DNA of 64,000 nt from Listeria monocytogenes (GTDB lineage: Bacteria; Bacillota; Bacilli; Lactobacillales; Listeriaceae): positions 2,338,001-2,402,000 of the forward strand of contig NZ_CP054041.1 in the NCBI RefSeq assembly GCF_013282665.1, read 5' to 3'. Made by a program: the position numbers and the translations under genes. Below, piece by piece: positions 17,801 through 25,006 of the stretch. Position 1 is the stretch's first letter; every line of letters begins with the position of its first letter. Under the pieces are notes generated by a model. The model was not told where the DNA came from. It searched no databases and worked only from the letters and a program-made list of their open reading frames with translations.

Positions 17801-19213
17801 ATGCATAATTTAAAATTAAGTGAAGAAATCAAAAGAGCAATTAACGAACTAGGATATACAGAAGCAACGCCTGTTCAAAAAGCAGTAATTCCAGTTGCTT
17901 TAACAGGGGAAGATATCGTTGCTAAATCACAAACTGGTAGTGGCAAAACAGCAGCATTCGCTATTCCTATTGCTGAACAAGTCGAATGGGAAGAAAATAA
18001 ACCGCAAGCGCTAATCATCGTTCCAACGCGAGAGCTTGCCATGCAAGTCAAAACAGAATGCACAAATATCGGGCGATTTAAACGTATCAAAGCAGCAGCA
18101 ATATACGGACAATCACCATTTGCAAAACAAAAATTAGAACTAAGTCAAAAAAATCATATCGTCGTTGGGACGCCTGGACGCCTACTGGATCATATTGAAA
18201 AAGGATCTCTGAATGTCGATAAAGTAGCCCACTTAGTTTTAGATGAAGTAGACGAAATGTTAAGTATGGGCTTTATTGATCAAGTAGAAGATATTCTTAG
18301 CCGTTTACCAAAACAGCGCCAAAATCTATTTTTCTCTGCAACTATGCCAGAAGAAATGCAAGATTTAATCAAACGCTATCAAGACAATCCAATGGTTATC
18401 GAAATGGCATCAGAAAAAACAAATCCTATCTTCCACGTGGAGATGCAAACAGATAATAAAGAAAAAACGCTAAAAGATGTTTTAATTACGGAAAATCCGG
18501 ATAGCGCGATTATTTTTTGCAACACGAAAAATCAAGTCGATGAACTCACTGATTTACTTGATGTAAAAGCTAGTAAAATTCATGGTGGCTTAAGACAAGA
18601 AGATCGTTTTCGGGCAATGGATGATTTCAAAAGTGGTAAATCGCGTTTCTTAATTGCGACAGATCTGGCAGGACGTGGAATTGATGTGGATAATGTCTCA
18701 TTAGTTATTAACTATGATTTACCAATCGAAAAAGAAAATTATGTGCATCGTATCGGCCGTACTGGTCGCGCTGGCAAAAGCGGGAAAGCCATTAGCTTCG
18801 TGAAAACAAATGAAAATCCACTTTTGCGTGATATAGAAGAAATGCTCGACGTTACAATTGAAAAAAAACGTAAACCGACAGTAATCGAAGTGAAAGCAAA
18901 CGAAGATGCTTTCCGCAAAAAACAACAAAAGCGACCAACTATCAAAAAAGCTCGTGGCGAAAAATTAAATAAAAACATCATGAAATTGTACTTTAACGGT
19001 GGAAAAAAGAAAAAAATTCGCGCAGTAGATTTTGTTGGAACTATTTCTAAATTAGAAGGAATTACGGCTGAAGATATTGGAATTATTACGATTGAAGACC
19101 ATGTTTCTTTTGTTGAAATTTTAAACGGGAAAGGACCAGCTGTACTGGATATGATGCGCTCCCGTAAAGTAAAAGGTAGACGCCTGAAAGTAAACGAAGC
19201 CAGAAAAAGATAA
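17801..19213 (+). CDS. DEAD-box RNA helicase, DbpA/YxiN type
   Basis: 470-residue ATP-dependent RNA helicase. Motifs: Q motif (YTEATPVQ), I ([11 protein letters not shown]), Ia (PTRELAMQ), Ib (TPGRLLDH), II as DEVD ([10 protein letters not shown]), III (SAT), V ([11 protein letters not shown]) and VI ([13 protein letters not shown]). The C-terminal about 75 residues form the DbpA RNA-binding domain ([19 protein letters not shown]), which in B. subtilis YxiN binds hairpin 92 of 23S rRNA, so a role in 50S assembly is likely. ATG 17801 with GAGGA upstream; an ATG at 17789 would add four residues. Confidence 0.9.
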   Translation: MHNLKLSEEIKRAINELGYTEATPVQKAVIPVALTGEDIVAKSQTGSGKTAAFAIPIAEQVEWEENKPQALIIVPTRELAMQVKTECTNIGRFKRIKAAAIYGQSPFAKQKLELSQKNHIVVGTPGRLLDHIEKGSLNVDKVAHLVLDEVDEMLSMGFIDQVEDILSRLPKQRQNLFFSATMPEEMQDLIKRYQDNPMVIEMASEKTNPIFHVEMQTDNKEKTLKDVLITENPDSAIIFCNTKNQVDELTDLLDVKASKIHGGLRQEDRFRAMDDFKSGKSRFLIATDLAGRGIDVDNVSLVINYDLPIEKENYVHRIGRTGRAGKSGKAISFVKTNENPLLRDIEEMLDVTIEKKRKPTVIEVKANEDAFRKKQQKRPTIKKARGEKLNKNIMKLYFNGGKKKKIRAVDFVGTISKLEGITAEDIGIITIEDHVSFVEILNGKGPAVLDMMRSRKVKGRRLKVNEARKR

Positions 19214-19238
19214 TTTTAAGAAAAAGAAGGTCTAAGCA

Positions 19239-19502
19239 ATGGAAAGGCCAGATAATCAACTCATATTAATGGTGTTAGAAGTTGTTAAAAATCCACTTTA
19301 CAATATAAAATCACTAACAATTAATTTTCTGCAGGGAGAGATTGTTGGCAATTCAACAAGAAATGAATTGTTATATTGCACATACTGGCTTGAATTCCAT
19401 GGTTTTATTCTTCGTGACGAAAAAGGAGATAACCAAAAGTACTATAGCATGACGAAACAAGGGGATTTTTTACTTCAAAAAATTAAAAATGAACTTTCTT
19501 AG
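19239..19502 (+). CDS. Small winged-helix-like protein
   Basis: 87 residues, 25 nt after the helicase gene and probably cotranscribed. The second half (LLYCTYWLEFHGFILRDEKG, KYYSMTKQGDFLLQKI) looks like the recognition helix plus wing of a winged helix, ending as in PadR/MarR-type proteins. No family name can be given with confidence. It may be a DNA-binding regulator. ATG 19239 with AGAAGG upstream. Confidence 0.6.
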   Translation: MERPDNQLILMVLEVVKNPLYNIKSLTINFLQGEIVGNSTRNELLYCTYWLEFHGFILRDEKGDNQKYYSMTKQGDFLLQKIKNELS

Positions 19503-19573
19503 TTTGTTCATACTTTTTTAACATTTATTCGTTATATTAAGAGTAACCTTTTTTTTAATGAAATATCTCACCT

Positions 19574-19617
19574 GGCAGCATCCGTCTCCCTACTAAAACG
19601 CGGATGCTGCTCTTTTT
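19574..19617 (+). terminator. Terminator
   Basis: Perfect 10-bp stem GCAGCATCCG / CGGATGCTGC with a 16-nt loop and T5, 72 nt after the small winged-helix gene. Confidence 0.88.
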
Positions 19618-19630
19618 GTGCCTAAAATTA

Positions 19631-19639
19631 TGATATACT
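19631..19639 (+). promoter_or_regulatory. Extended -10 promoter of the Nudix gene
   Basis: TGA + TATACT (19634-19639), 29 nt before the ATG at 19668. Confidence 0.45.
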
Positions 19640-19667
19640 GAAAAAAACTTGGAAAGTAGATGGAAAT

Positions 19668-20144
19668 ATGTATAAATACACACTTTGTTTTATCCAAAGA
19701 GCCGATGAAATTTTATTATTGAATAGGCAAAAATCTCCTTGGATGGGGAGTTGGACTGGTGTCGGGGGTAAAATTGAACAAGGGGAGGCGCTCCTCGAAT
19801 CGATTAAGCGTGAAATTACAGAAGAGACAGGGATTTCCTCGAAGGACTACGAAATTCGTGATATCGGTGAAATGAAATGGTTTGTGGATGGTGAAAATCT
19901 TGGAGGAATGCATTTGTTTCTGGCTACTCTTCCTGATAATTATACATACCCAACACCTCGCGCAACCGATGAAGGAATACTTGATTTTAAAAAAAGGGCA
20001 TGGATACTTAATCCGGAAAATACAGGTGTGGTAAACAATTTACCATATATTATCCAACATGCCCCAAAAGCACCACTTAGAATAGAAGTTTCGACAAATT
20101 ATCAAGAAAATATATTATTACATATTAGTCATCAATCCTTATAA
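19668..20144 (+). CDS. Nudix hydrolase (MutT/8-oxo-dGTPase-like)
   Basis: 158 residues. Nudix box at about 40-62: GGKIEQGEALLESIKREI followed by TEETGI, with the Gx5Ex7REuxEExGu spacing intact. Preceded by the usual strand SPWMGSWTGVG. The long C-terminal tail gives no further clue. It probably hydrolyses a nucleoside diphosphate linked to another moiety; the substrate is not determined by sequence. Monocistronic between two hairpins. Confidence 0.85.
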   Translation: MYKYTLCFIQRADEILLLNRQKSPWMGSWTGVGGKIEQGEALLESIKREITEETGISSKDYEIRDIGEMKWFVDGENLGGMHLFLATLPDNYTYPTPRATDEGILDFKKRAWILNPENTGVVNNLPYIIQHAPKAPLRIEVSTNYQENILLHISHQSL

Positions 20145-20146
20145 AA

Positions 20147-20175
20147 AAAGCATTGCGCCGATTCGCAATGCTTTC
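20147..20175. terminator. Bidirectional terminator
   Basis: AAAGCATTGCG / CGCAATGCTTT stem between the Nudix gene (+) and the 81-codon gene (-). Confidence 0.85.
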
Positions 20176-20180
20176 ATACT

Positions 20181-20426
20181 TCAAGATGTCGTGAAATAAC
20201 TCGCTTCCCAGCGACTAATTAAATTTTGCGCATCATCTGTAGATAATTTTTTATGTCCGATAATCTGCTCTTTGGCAATTTCGAGACTTTCAAAATGATC
20301 GATTAATCGTTGCGAAGGATTATTAATATAGACATCACTAAGTAGAATGGAGTGGTTTTTCTCCTTTTCTATGCTTCTAACTCCTACGATATAACCTGCT
20401 GCTGTAATAAGTAATAATTTATTCAT
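20181..20426 (-). CDS. Hypothetical 81-residue protein coupled to the MFS gene
   Basis: 81 residues, no clear signal or membrane segment: MNKLLLITAAGYIVGVRSIE then a charged C-terminal half. Not a family I recognise. Its ATG overlaps the stop of the upstream MFS gene by 4 nt (20423-20426), so translation is coupled and the two very likely work together or share regulation. Confidence 0.7.
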   Translation of the reverse strand: MNKLLLITAAGYIVGVRSIEKEKNHSILLSDVYINNPSQRLIDHFESLEIAKEQIIGHKKLSTDDAQNLISRWEASYFTTS

Positions 20427-21628
20427 ACTTCTTCGCTCCCTTTTAGTTGTTCTGCTGCACCGCTAGACACTTTTTTTCTGGATAAAAACATATAGATGAA
20501 AATGCAAATAAAAGCGATGGCACCGGCAATAATGTAAATACCTTGAAATGAAAGCACATGGTGAATTTCACCCATAATATAAGGCCCAATACCAAGTCCT
20601 AAATCAAGCCCGATAAAGTACGTAGATAAGCCAATCCCAATACGATGTGGTTCACATACTTTTAAACAAACAGCTTGTCCATTTGACATAAACGTTCCAT
20701 AACCTAAACCGATGAGTCCACCTGAAATAAGTAACACAAGGCTTGATGTCGCTGTACTTAGGACTACTAATCCAACTGCTAAAAAGAGATAACTAGGATA
20801 CATCACATATTTTTCACCTTTTGCATCGAAAAGTTTTCCAGACATTGGGCGCGTAAAGGTAATGACTAATGCGTAGACAACAAAGAAGAATGTCCCAGCG
20901 CTCACTAAATTAATTTCTCTAGCATAGGAAGCAAGGAATGTAAGCACACTAGAATAAGAAATCCCCATTAAGAAGGCAATAAAGGTAATCGGAATTACTT
21001 TATACTCAACAAAACTTTTAACCGTCCAAGTTTGTAAGGCCTTCCGATGTTCGGCTGTTAAAACAATATTTTTCACTGGTAAATAGAAGCAAAGTAGTGC
21101 TGTTAATAAGACAATAACCGTGGAAAAAATAATAATCGTATAAAAGTTCGTTTTGTTTAGTAAAATCATTCCAATGAAAGGGCCAATCGCGGCTGCAAGA
21201 CTTGTGCTGAGGCCATAATAATTAATTCCTTCCCCGTTTCTAGAATTAGGAATATAAGCTGTGACAATCGCATTGGTAGCTGTTGAAGTTGTTCCATATG
21301 CGAATCCATTTAAAAAACGGATAATAAACATAATGGCAATCGTTGGCATGTATAAGTAAGCCATTGTCGTTACTAAGAAAAATAAAATCCCAAATCTTAA
21401 CACTCGCTTACGACCAAATAGTTCCAGCTTTTTCCCCATGTAAAGTCGTGCGAGGAGCGTCCCGATAATATAAATCCCAGACGCAAATCCGGCTTCACCA
21501 AGAGAGGCGTTCAACTCTTCTTGAGCAATAACGGCAATAATAACCATTAGCAAATAATAAACGAGATAAACGACAAAGTTAATCAATGTTATTAAGACAA
21601 AACCCTTGTTAAATAATTTTTCTTTCAT
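20423..21628 (-). CDS. Major facilitator superfamily transporter
   Basis: 401 residues with about 12 hydrophobic helices. The MFS loop 2-3 motif appears as ARLYMGKKLELFGRKRVL (about 60-78), and motif C-like GFAYGTTSTATNAIVTAYIP is seen around 110-130. It resembles drug/metabolite exporters of the YfmI/multidrug type, but the substrate is unknown. Divergent from the Crp/Fnr-type regulator at 21833 with a 204-nt control region between them, so it is the natural target of that regulator (inference). Confidence 0.85.
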   Translation of the reverse strand: MKEKLFNKGFVLITLINFVVYLVYYLLMVIIAVIAQEELNASLGEAGFASGIYIIGTLLARLYMGKKLELFGRKRVLRFGILFFLVTTMAYLYMPTIAIMFIIRFLNGFAYGTTSTATNAIVTAYIPNSRNGEGINYYGLSTSLAAAIGPFIGMILLNKTNFYTIIIFSTVIVLLTALLCFYLPVKNIVLTAEHRKALQTWTVKSFVEYKVIPITFIAFLMGISYSSVLTFLASYAREINLVSAGTFFFVVYALVITFTRPMSGKLFDAKGEKYVMYPSYLFLAVGLVVLSTATSSLVLLISGGLIGLGYGTFMSNGQAVCLKVCEPHRIGIGLSTYFIGLDLGLGIGPYIMGEIHHVLSFQGIYIIAGAIAFICIFIYMFLSRKKVSSGAAEQLKGSEEV

Positions 21629-21682
21629 AGAATAAAATCCCTTCCTACGTATAATTTGTAATTTATCTCAGCGACAAAGAGT

Positions 21683-21688
21683 ATTATA
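21683..21688 (-). promoter_or_regulatory. -10 element of the MFS operon
   Basis: TATAAT on the minus strand, about 55 nt before the MFS start, without a good -35. The palindrome at 21737-21752 is centred near -69 from the expected start, a position used by Crp-type activators. Confidence 0.45.
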
Positions 21689-21736
21689 GGGGATATTCGG
21701 AGAGGATACTTTTTAATTTGGTAATTATTTCTGCTA

Positions 21737-21763
21737 TATACAAATTTGTATAACATTTGTTGA
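21737..21763. promoter_or_regulatory. Overlapping dyads: likely Crp/Fnr-family operator
   Basis: A perfect 16-bp palindrome TATACAAATTTGTATA (21737-21752) is followed directly by ATAACATTTGTTGA (21750-21763), which matches the PrfA-box pattern TTAACANNTGTTAA at 12 of 14 positions. Both lie between the MFS gene and the Crp/Fnr-type gene. Binding by the adjacent regulator is inference. Confidence 0.55.
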
Positions 21764-21832
21764 AAAAATAGGGAATAGTATTTTGTATGATTAATATGCT
21801 TTAACTGGAAGGACAAAAAGGAGGTTAAGAAC

Positions 21833-22492
21833 ATGAAGCAAAATATTCTTAATAATTATGTGAGCACAAATGATTTTCCAGTTATTACAAGGGGAAAACG
21901 TAAATACTTAACTTACGAGGGGCTGGAAGATTCTTATGTCTACATACTTAAAAAAGGGATTATTAAAACGAGTATTATATCAAGGGATGGTAGGGAGTTT
22001 AACTTAAATTACATTAATAAAATGGATATTATCTCTCTGTTAAAAGATGAGTACTCCCAGTTTGCGAATGCACCGTTTAACATTCGTGTGGAGTCTGATA
22101 CGGCAGAACTATACCAAGTTGACCGGGTGAGATTTTGGAAAGACGTGAATCGCGATGTGGATTTGCAAATTTATGTAAAAGATTATTACCGTACGAGATT
22201 ATTGCAATCCATTAAAAAAATGCAACAGATGCTAATGAACGGGAAACTTGGAGCTATTTGTACGCAACTTTATGAACTTTATACACTTTTTGGTGTGGAA
22301 ATAGCACCTGATCAGTACTTAATTGATTTTCTAGTAAGCAATGAAGAAATTGGTCATTTTTGCGGGATTAACTCCGCAAGCAGTGTGAACCGGATTTTCC
22401 AACAACTCAAAAAAGAAGGCGTCATTACGATGGAAAACCGCTATATTATTATTAAAAAATTAGATGTTATTCAAGAAAACGTTATTTTTTAA
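21833..22492 (+). CDS. Crp/Fnr-family transcriptional regulator (PrfA-like paralogue)
   Basis: 219 residues. N-terminal cyclic-nucleotide-binding-like beta roll (about 25-110: YVYILKKGIIKTSIISRDGR), a long dimer helix (about 115-140) and a C-terminal winged helix (SNEEIGHFCGINSASSVNRI then FQQLKKEGVI). There is no Cys cluster as in Fnr and no cAMP Arg/Ser pocket motif, as usual for Listeria Crp/Fnr paralogues. AGGAGG precedes ATG 21833. It probably controls the divergent MFS operon and itself. Confidence 0.85.
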   Translation: MKQNILNNYVSTNDFPVITRGKRKYLTYEGLEDSYVYILKKGIIKTSIISRDGREFNLNYINKMDIISLLKDEYSQFANAPFNIRVESDTAELYQVDRVRFWKDVNRDVDLQIYVKDYYRTRLLQSIKKMQQMLMNGKLGAICTQLYELYTLFGVEIAPDQYLIDFLVSNEEIGHFCGINSASSVNRIFQQLKKEGVITMENRYIIIKKLDVIQENVIF

Positions 22493-22495
22493 CAG

Positions 22496-22535
22496 TAGAA
22501 AAGCACTGCAATCAATCGTTGCAGTGCTTTTCTAT
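22496..22535. terminator. Bidirectional terminator
   Basis: TAGAAAAGCACTGCAA / TTGCAGTGCTTTTCTA stem (16 bp) between the Crp/Fnr gene (+) and the small membrane gene (-); it overlaps the 3' end of the latter. Confidence 0.88.
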
Positions 22536-22726
22536 CCTCTTTTTTTAAAGGAATATCGAATCCTAAGTGTGATGAGTCCAATGATGATTAACAAACCACC
22601 AACCATCAAATTCTCTAAGTCGCTAAAATCCCAAAAAATAGAAATTCCGATATTAGATAGTCCTAGAAAAACAAAAACCAAGCCAACAACAAGTAAAACC
22701 AAATAAGCCGGTTTAGAAATTTTCAT
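22532..22726 (-). CDS. Small two-helix membrane protein
   Basis: 64 residues: helix one YLVLLVVGLVFVFLGLSNIG (about 8-27), a short acidic loop, helix two LMVGGLLIIIGLITL (about 40-54), then a basic tail (RIRYSFKKRG), giving an N-in C-in topology. No family recognised. Own minus-strand gene between the Crp/Fnr gene and yitT. Confidence 0.7.
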   Translation of the reverse strand: MKISKPAYLVLLVVGLVFVFLGLSNIGISIFWDFSDLENLMVGGLLIIIGLITLRIRYSFKKRG

Positions 22727-22793
22727 AAGGACGCCTCACTTACATTAAAAAATAATTTCCACATTATTGTAACATAAGTTTAATGAAACCACA

Positions 22794-23642
22794 TCACTCG
22801 CTTGTTATTTGTTTTGTAAAGCCTTCACCCACAACACTTTGGACATCATTAATAATAAAGAATGCTTTCTCATCATATTTGTTAACGATTTTAGTGAGAG
22901 GTAGTAATTGATCCCGGCTAATCACGATATAAAGAATTTTTTTATCTTGACGCATATAGAAACCTTGTCCATTGAAAAGGGTAATACCGCGCTCCAAATT
23001 CGCATCAATTTCAGTTGCAATTTCTTCATAATAATCCGATATAATCGTGACAGACTTTTTAGGATTGTAACCTTCAAGAATGAAATCAAGTACTTTGGTC
23101 GAAATATAAAGTGAAACGACGGTAAAAAGCATGTTTTCAAAGCCGATAACAAACACAGAAGGGATAACAACAAGTAAATCAAAGAATAGTAATGCATAAC
23201 TTGTATTCCAACCAAGATATTTATTAGCAATTTTCGCTAAAATAGCGCTACCTGCTGTAGTTCCGCCGCCATTCATAATTAATCCCATACCAATTCCCAT
23301 CATTAATCCGGCAAAAATGGCAGCGACAATCGTTTGATTTGCCACGAAAGCAAGTGGCTCAGAAAAATGTAAAAATATCGAAGTAAAACTAATAGCCACA
23401 ATTGTCCAGACAATCGTCATTCGATCAAGAAACTTATAACCAATAATAAGTAAGATACCATTAAATATAAAAGTAGTGACTGCTGGCGTCCAACCAAGTA
23501 AATAATAAAGCATCATTGTAAGCCCAGTAACGCCACCTTCTCCTAAATTATTCGGGATAGCAAAAACATTGACAGCAAGCGAGAAAATAAGCGCCCCCAC
23601 GATAATTTTTGCGATGTTCCAACCAGTTTTATTTTTGTTCAT
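22794..23642 (-). CDS. YitT family membrane protein (DUF161 + DUF2179)
   Basis: 282 residues. About five to six membrane helices in the N-terminal two thirds (DUF161/YitT: NNLGEGGVTGLTMML, NGGGTTAGSAILAKI), then a soluble C-terminal DUF2179 domain (about 215-275: ERGITLFNGQGFYMRQDKK, FFIINDVQSVVGEGF). The function of the family is unknown; a transporter role is often assumed. Start is the second ATG (23642), because AAGGAG is then 8 nt away. It has a 140-nt leader with two hairpins. Confidence 0.85.
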   Translation of the reverse strand: MNKNKTGWNIAKIIVGALIFSLAVNVFAIPNNLGEGGVTGLTMMLYYLLGWTPAVTTFIFNGILLIIGYKFLDRMTIVWTIVAISFTSIFLHFSEPLAFVANQTIVAAIFAGLMMGIGMGLIMNGGGTTAGSAILAKIANKYLGWNTSYALLFFDLLVVIPSVFVIGFENMLFTVVSLYISTKVLDFILEGYNPKKSVTIISDYYEEIATEIDANLERGITLFNGQGFYMRQDKKILYIVISRDQLLPLTKIVNKYDEKAFFIINDVQSVVGEGFTKQITSE

Positions 23643-23662
23643 CTCCATTTCTCCTTTCCACA

Positions 23663-23711
23663 CAAAAAAAGACCCAAGAACACCTCTAAATAGGCACTCT
23701 GGAGTCTTTTT
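23663..23711 (-). terminator. Second leader hairpin of yitT (attenuator-like)
   Basis: On the minus strand AAAAGACTCCA ... TGGGTCTTTT, followed by a T run, ends about 20 nt before the yitT start codon, with the ribosome-binding site just downstream. Confidence 0.6.
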
Positions 23712-23713
23712 AT

Positions 23714-23746
23714 AAAAAAAGCATTAACTGACATCTTTGTCATTAA
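23714..23746 (-). terminator. First leader hairpin of yitT (terminator-like)
   Basis: On the minus strand ATTAATGACA / TGTCAGTTAAT with an AAGA loop and one bulge, then GC and seven T. It would release an RNA of about 70 nt from the promoter at 23791-23819. Confidence 0.65.
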
Positions 23747-23790
23747 TTGTCTCACCATAAAAAATTGCTATTCATTTCAACACAATTTAC

Positions 23791-23819
23791 AATATACCAT
23801 AAAAAATAAGCACCTTCAA
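23791..23819 (-). promoter_or_regulatory. Promoter of the yitT leader
   Basis: Minus strand TTGAAG (23814-23819), 17 nt, TATATT (23791-23796), with TGG directly before the -10. Confidence 0.65.
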
Positions 23820-23840
23820 GCCTTTTTTAAGTATAAATAA

Positions 23841-23948
23841 TTAGCCGAAAATCGCTAAAAATGGCATTAAATTAAGTAGAAATAAACCTACAAGAACACT
23901 AATAACAATTTTGATGACAAGTGGTTTTTCACTTTCTGTTTTTTTCAA
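23841..23948 (-). CDS. Small single-pass membrane protein, 35 residues
   Basis: TTG start at 23948 preceded by AAGGAGG 9 nt upstream. It reads KKTESEKPLVIKI, then a hydrophobic helix VISVLVGLFLLNLMPFLAIF and stops. The ribosome-binding site, a basic start, one membrane helix and the position 24 nt behind another small membrane gene support a real gene. Function unknown; it may be a small regulatory or transporter-accessory peptide. Confidence 0.6.
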   Translation of the reverse strand: MKKTESEKPLVIKIVISVLVGLFLLNLMPFLAIFG

Positions 23949-23972
23949 TGTGTTTTCCTCCTTAATGTGCGC

Positions 23973-24110
23973 TTATTTAGCCCAGTGTACGAATTCATTT
24001 TTTAGTGGCATATAAGTGGCAGTTTTTTTCTTATAGATTTGGTAAGCAAGTATAAATCCAAGAAACGCTGGAACAATAATTGCAAAAATAGTTAAAATAA
24101 CTTTAGTCAT
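23973..24110 (-). CDS. Small single-pass membrane protein, 45 residues
   Basis: ATG 24110 with AAGAGGAGG upstream. Sequence: MTKVILTIFAIIVPAFLGF as one long hydrophobic helix, then a basic stretch (YQIYKKKT) and a cytosolic tail ending FVHWAK. It is the first gene of a two-gene unit with the 35-residue gene. No known family. It lies divergent from treR, with about 150 nt between them. Confidence 0.65.
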   Translation of the reverse strand: MTKVILTIFAIIVPAFLGFILAYQIYKKKTATYMPLKNEFVHWAK

Positions 24111-24260
24111 AGAAAATACCTCCTCTTAAATCAAAACACAAGTTCAAATCTTACTACTAATAGTGTACCAAATTTCACGTGATTTTGGTAATAAAGCGGA
24201 CTAGCAAATTTCGGTTACAATTACGGGCAAATGTGCTACAATAGCGTTGGGTGAGTAAAT

Positions 24261-24974
24261 TTGAATAAGAAAAATAAGTTTTTTGACATATATTTAGAAT
24301 TAGAGCAAGATATTACATCTGGCGTTTATCCAGCAGGCACACTACTTCCAAGTGAAAATGTCCTGGCTAAGCGTTTTTCGGTATCTCGTGAGACCATTAG
24401 AAAAGCACTTGTATTATTGCTTGAAAACGGCTGTATTCAAAAGCTCCAAGGAAAAGGCTCCATTGTTATTGACCGGGAACGTTATTCTTTTCCAGTTTCT
24501 GGATTAACTAGCTTTAAAGAATTACAAAAATCCGAACACATGAATGCTACTACGGAAGTCATCCGGAACGAAGAGACAACTTTACCGGATCGAATTGCTG
24601 ATTTTGCTGGTCTCCCGCATGGTTCAACCTGTCTAGCTATTCTTAGAGTGCGCTATTTAGAAGGAGAAGCAACTATTTTAGATTACGACTATTTATTAGA
24701 CAAAACCGAACCGATTGCGGATGAGATTTTGGAAGACTCCTTGTATCAATACTTAGAAAATGAAAAAGGCTATGAAATCAGTTATGCTCAAAAAGAAATA
24801 ACTGTGGAGCCACTGAATGCCGAAGATAAAAAATACTTAGCCTTACATGGTGATACGCATGTGGTTGTCGTAAAAAGTACGGTGTTTTTAAAAGATACAA
24901 CACTTTTTCAGTATACAGAATCACGACATCGGCTGGATAAATTCCGTTTTATTGATTTTGCTAGAAGACGCTAA
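24261..24974 (+). CDS. treR: Trehalose operon repressor, GntR family
   Basis: 237 residues. N-terminal GntR winged helix (about 8-72: LLPSENVLAKRFSVSRETIR, GKGSIVIDRERY) and C-terminal UTRA effector domain (about 90-230: FPVSGLTSFKEL, DYDYLLDKTEPIADEIL). TreR senses trehalose-6-phosphate and leaves its operator. The match with treA and treB downstream and the TreR-type palindrome before treB support the name. Start is TTG 24261; GGGTGAG serves as ribosome-binding site. Confidence 0.88.
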   Translation: MNKKNKFFDIYLELEQDITSGVYPAGTLLPSENVLAKRFSVSRETIRKALVLLLENGCIQKLQGKGSIVIDRERYSFPVSGLTSFKELQKSEHMNATTEVIRNEETTLPDRIADFAGLPHGSTCLAILRVRYLEGEATILDYDYLLDKTEPIADEILEDSLYQYLENEKGYEISYAQKEITVEPLNAEDKKYLALHGDTHVVVVKSTVFLKDTTLFQYTESRHRLDKFRFIDFARRR

Positions 24975-25006
24975 AAAGCCTGAGAAACGAATCTCAGGCT
25001 TTTTTT
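24971..25006. terminator. Bidirectional terminator between treR and treA
   Basis: AAAAAGCCTGAGA / TCTCAGGCTTTTT stem between the convergent genes. Confidence 0.9.
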
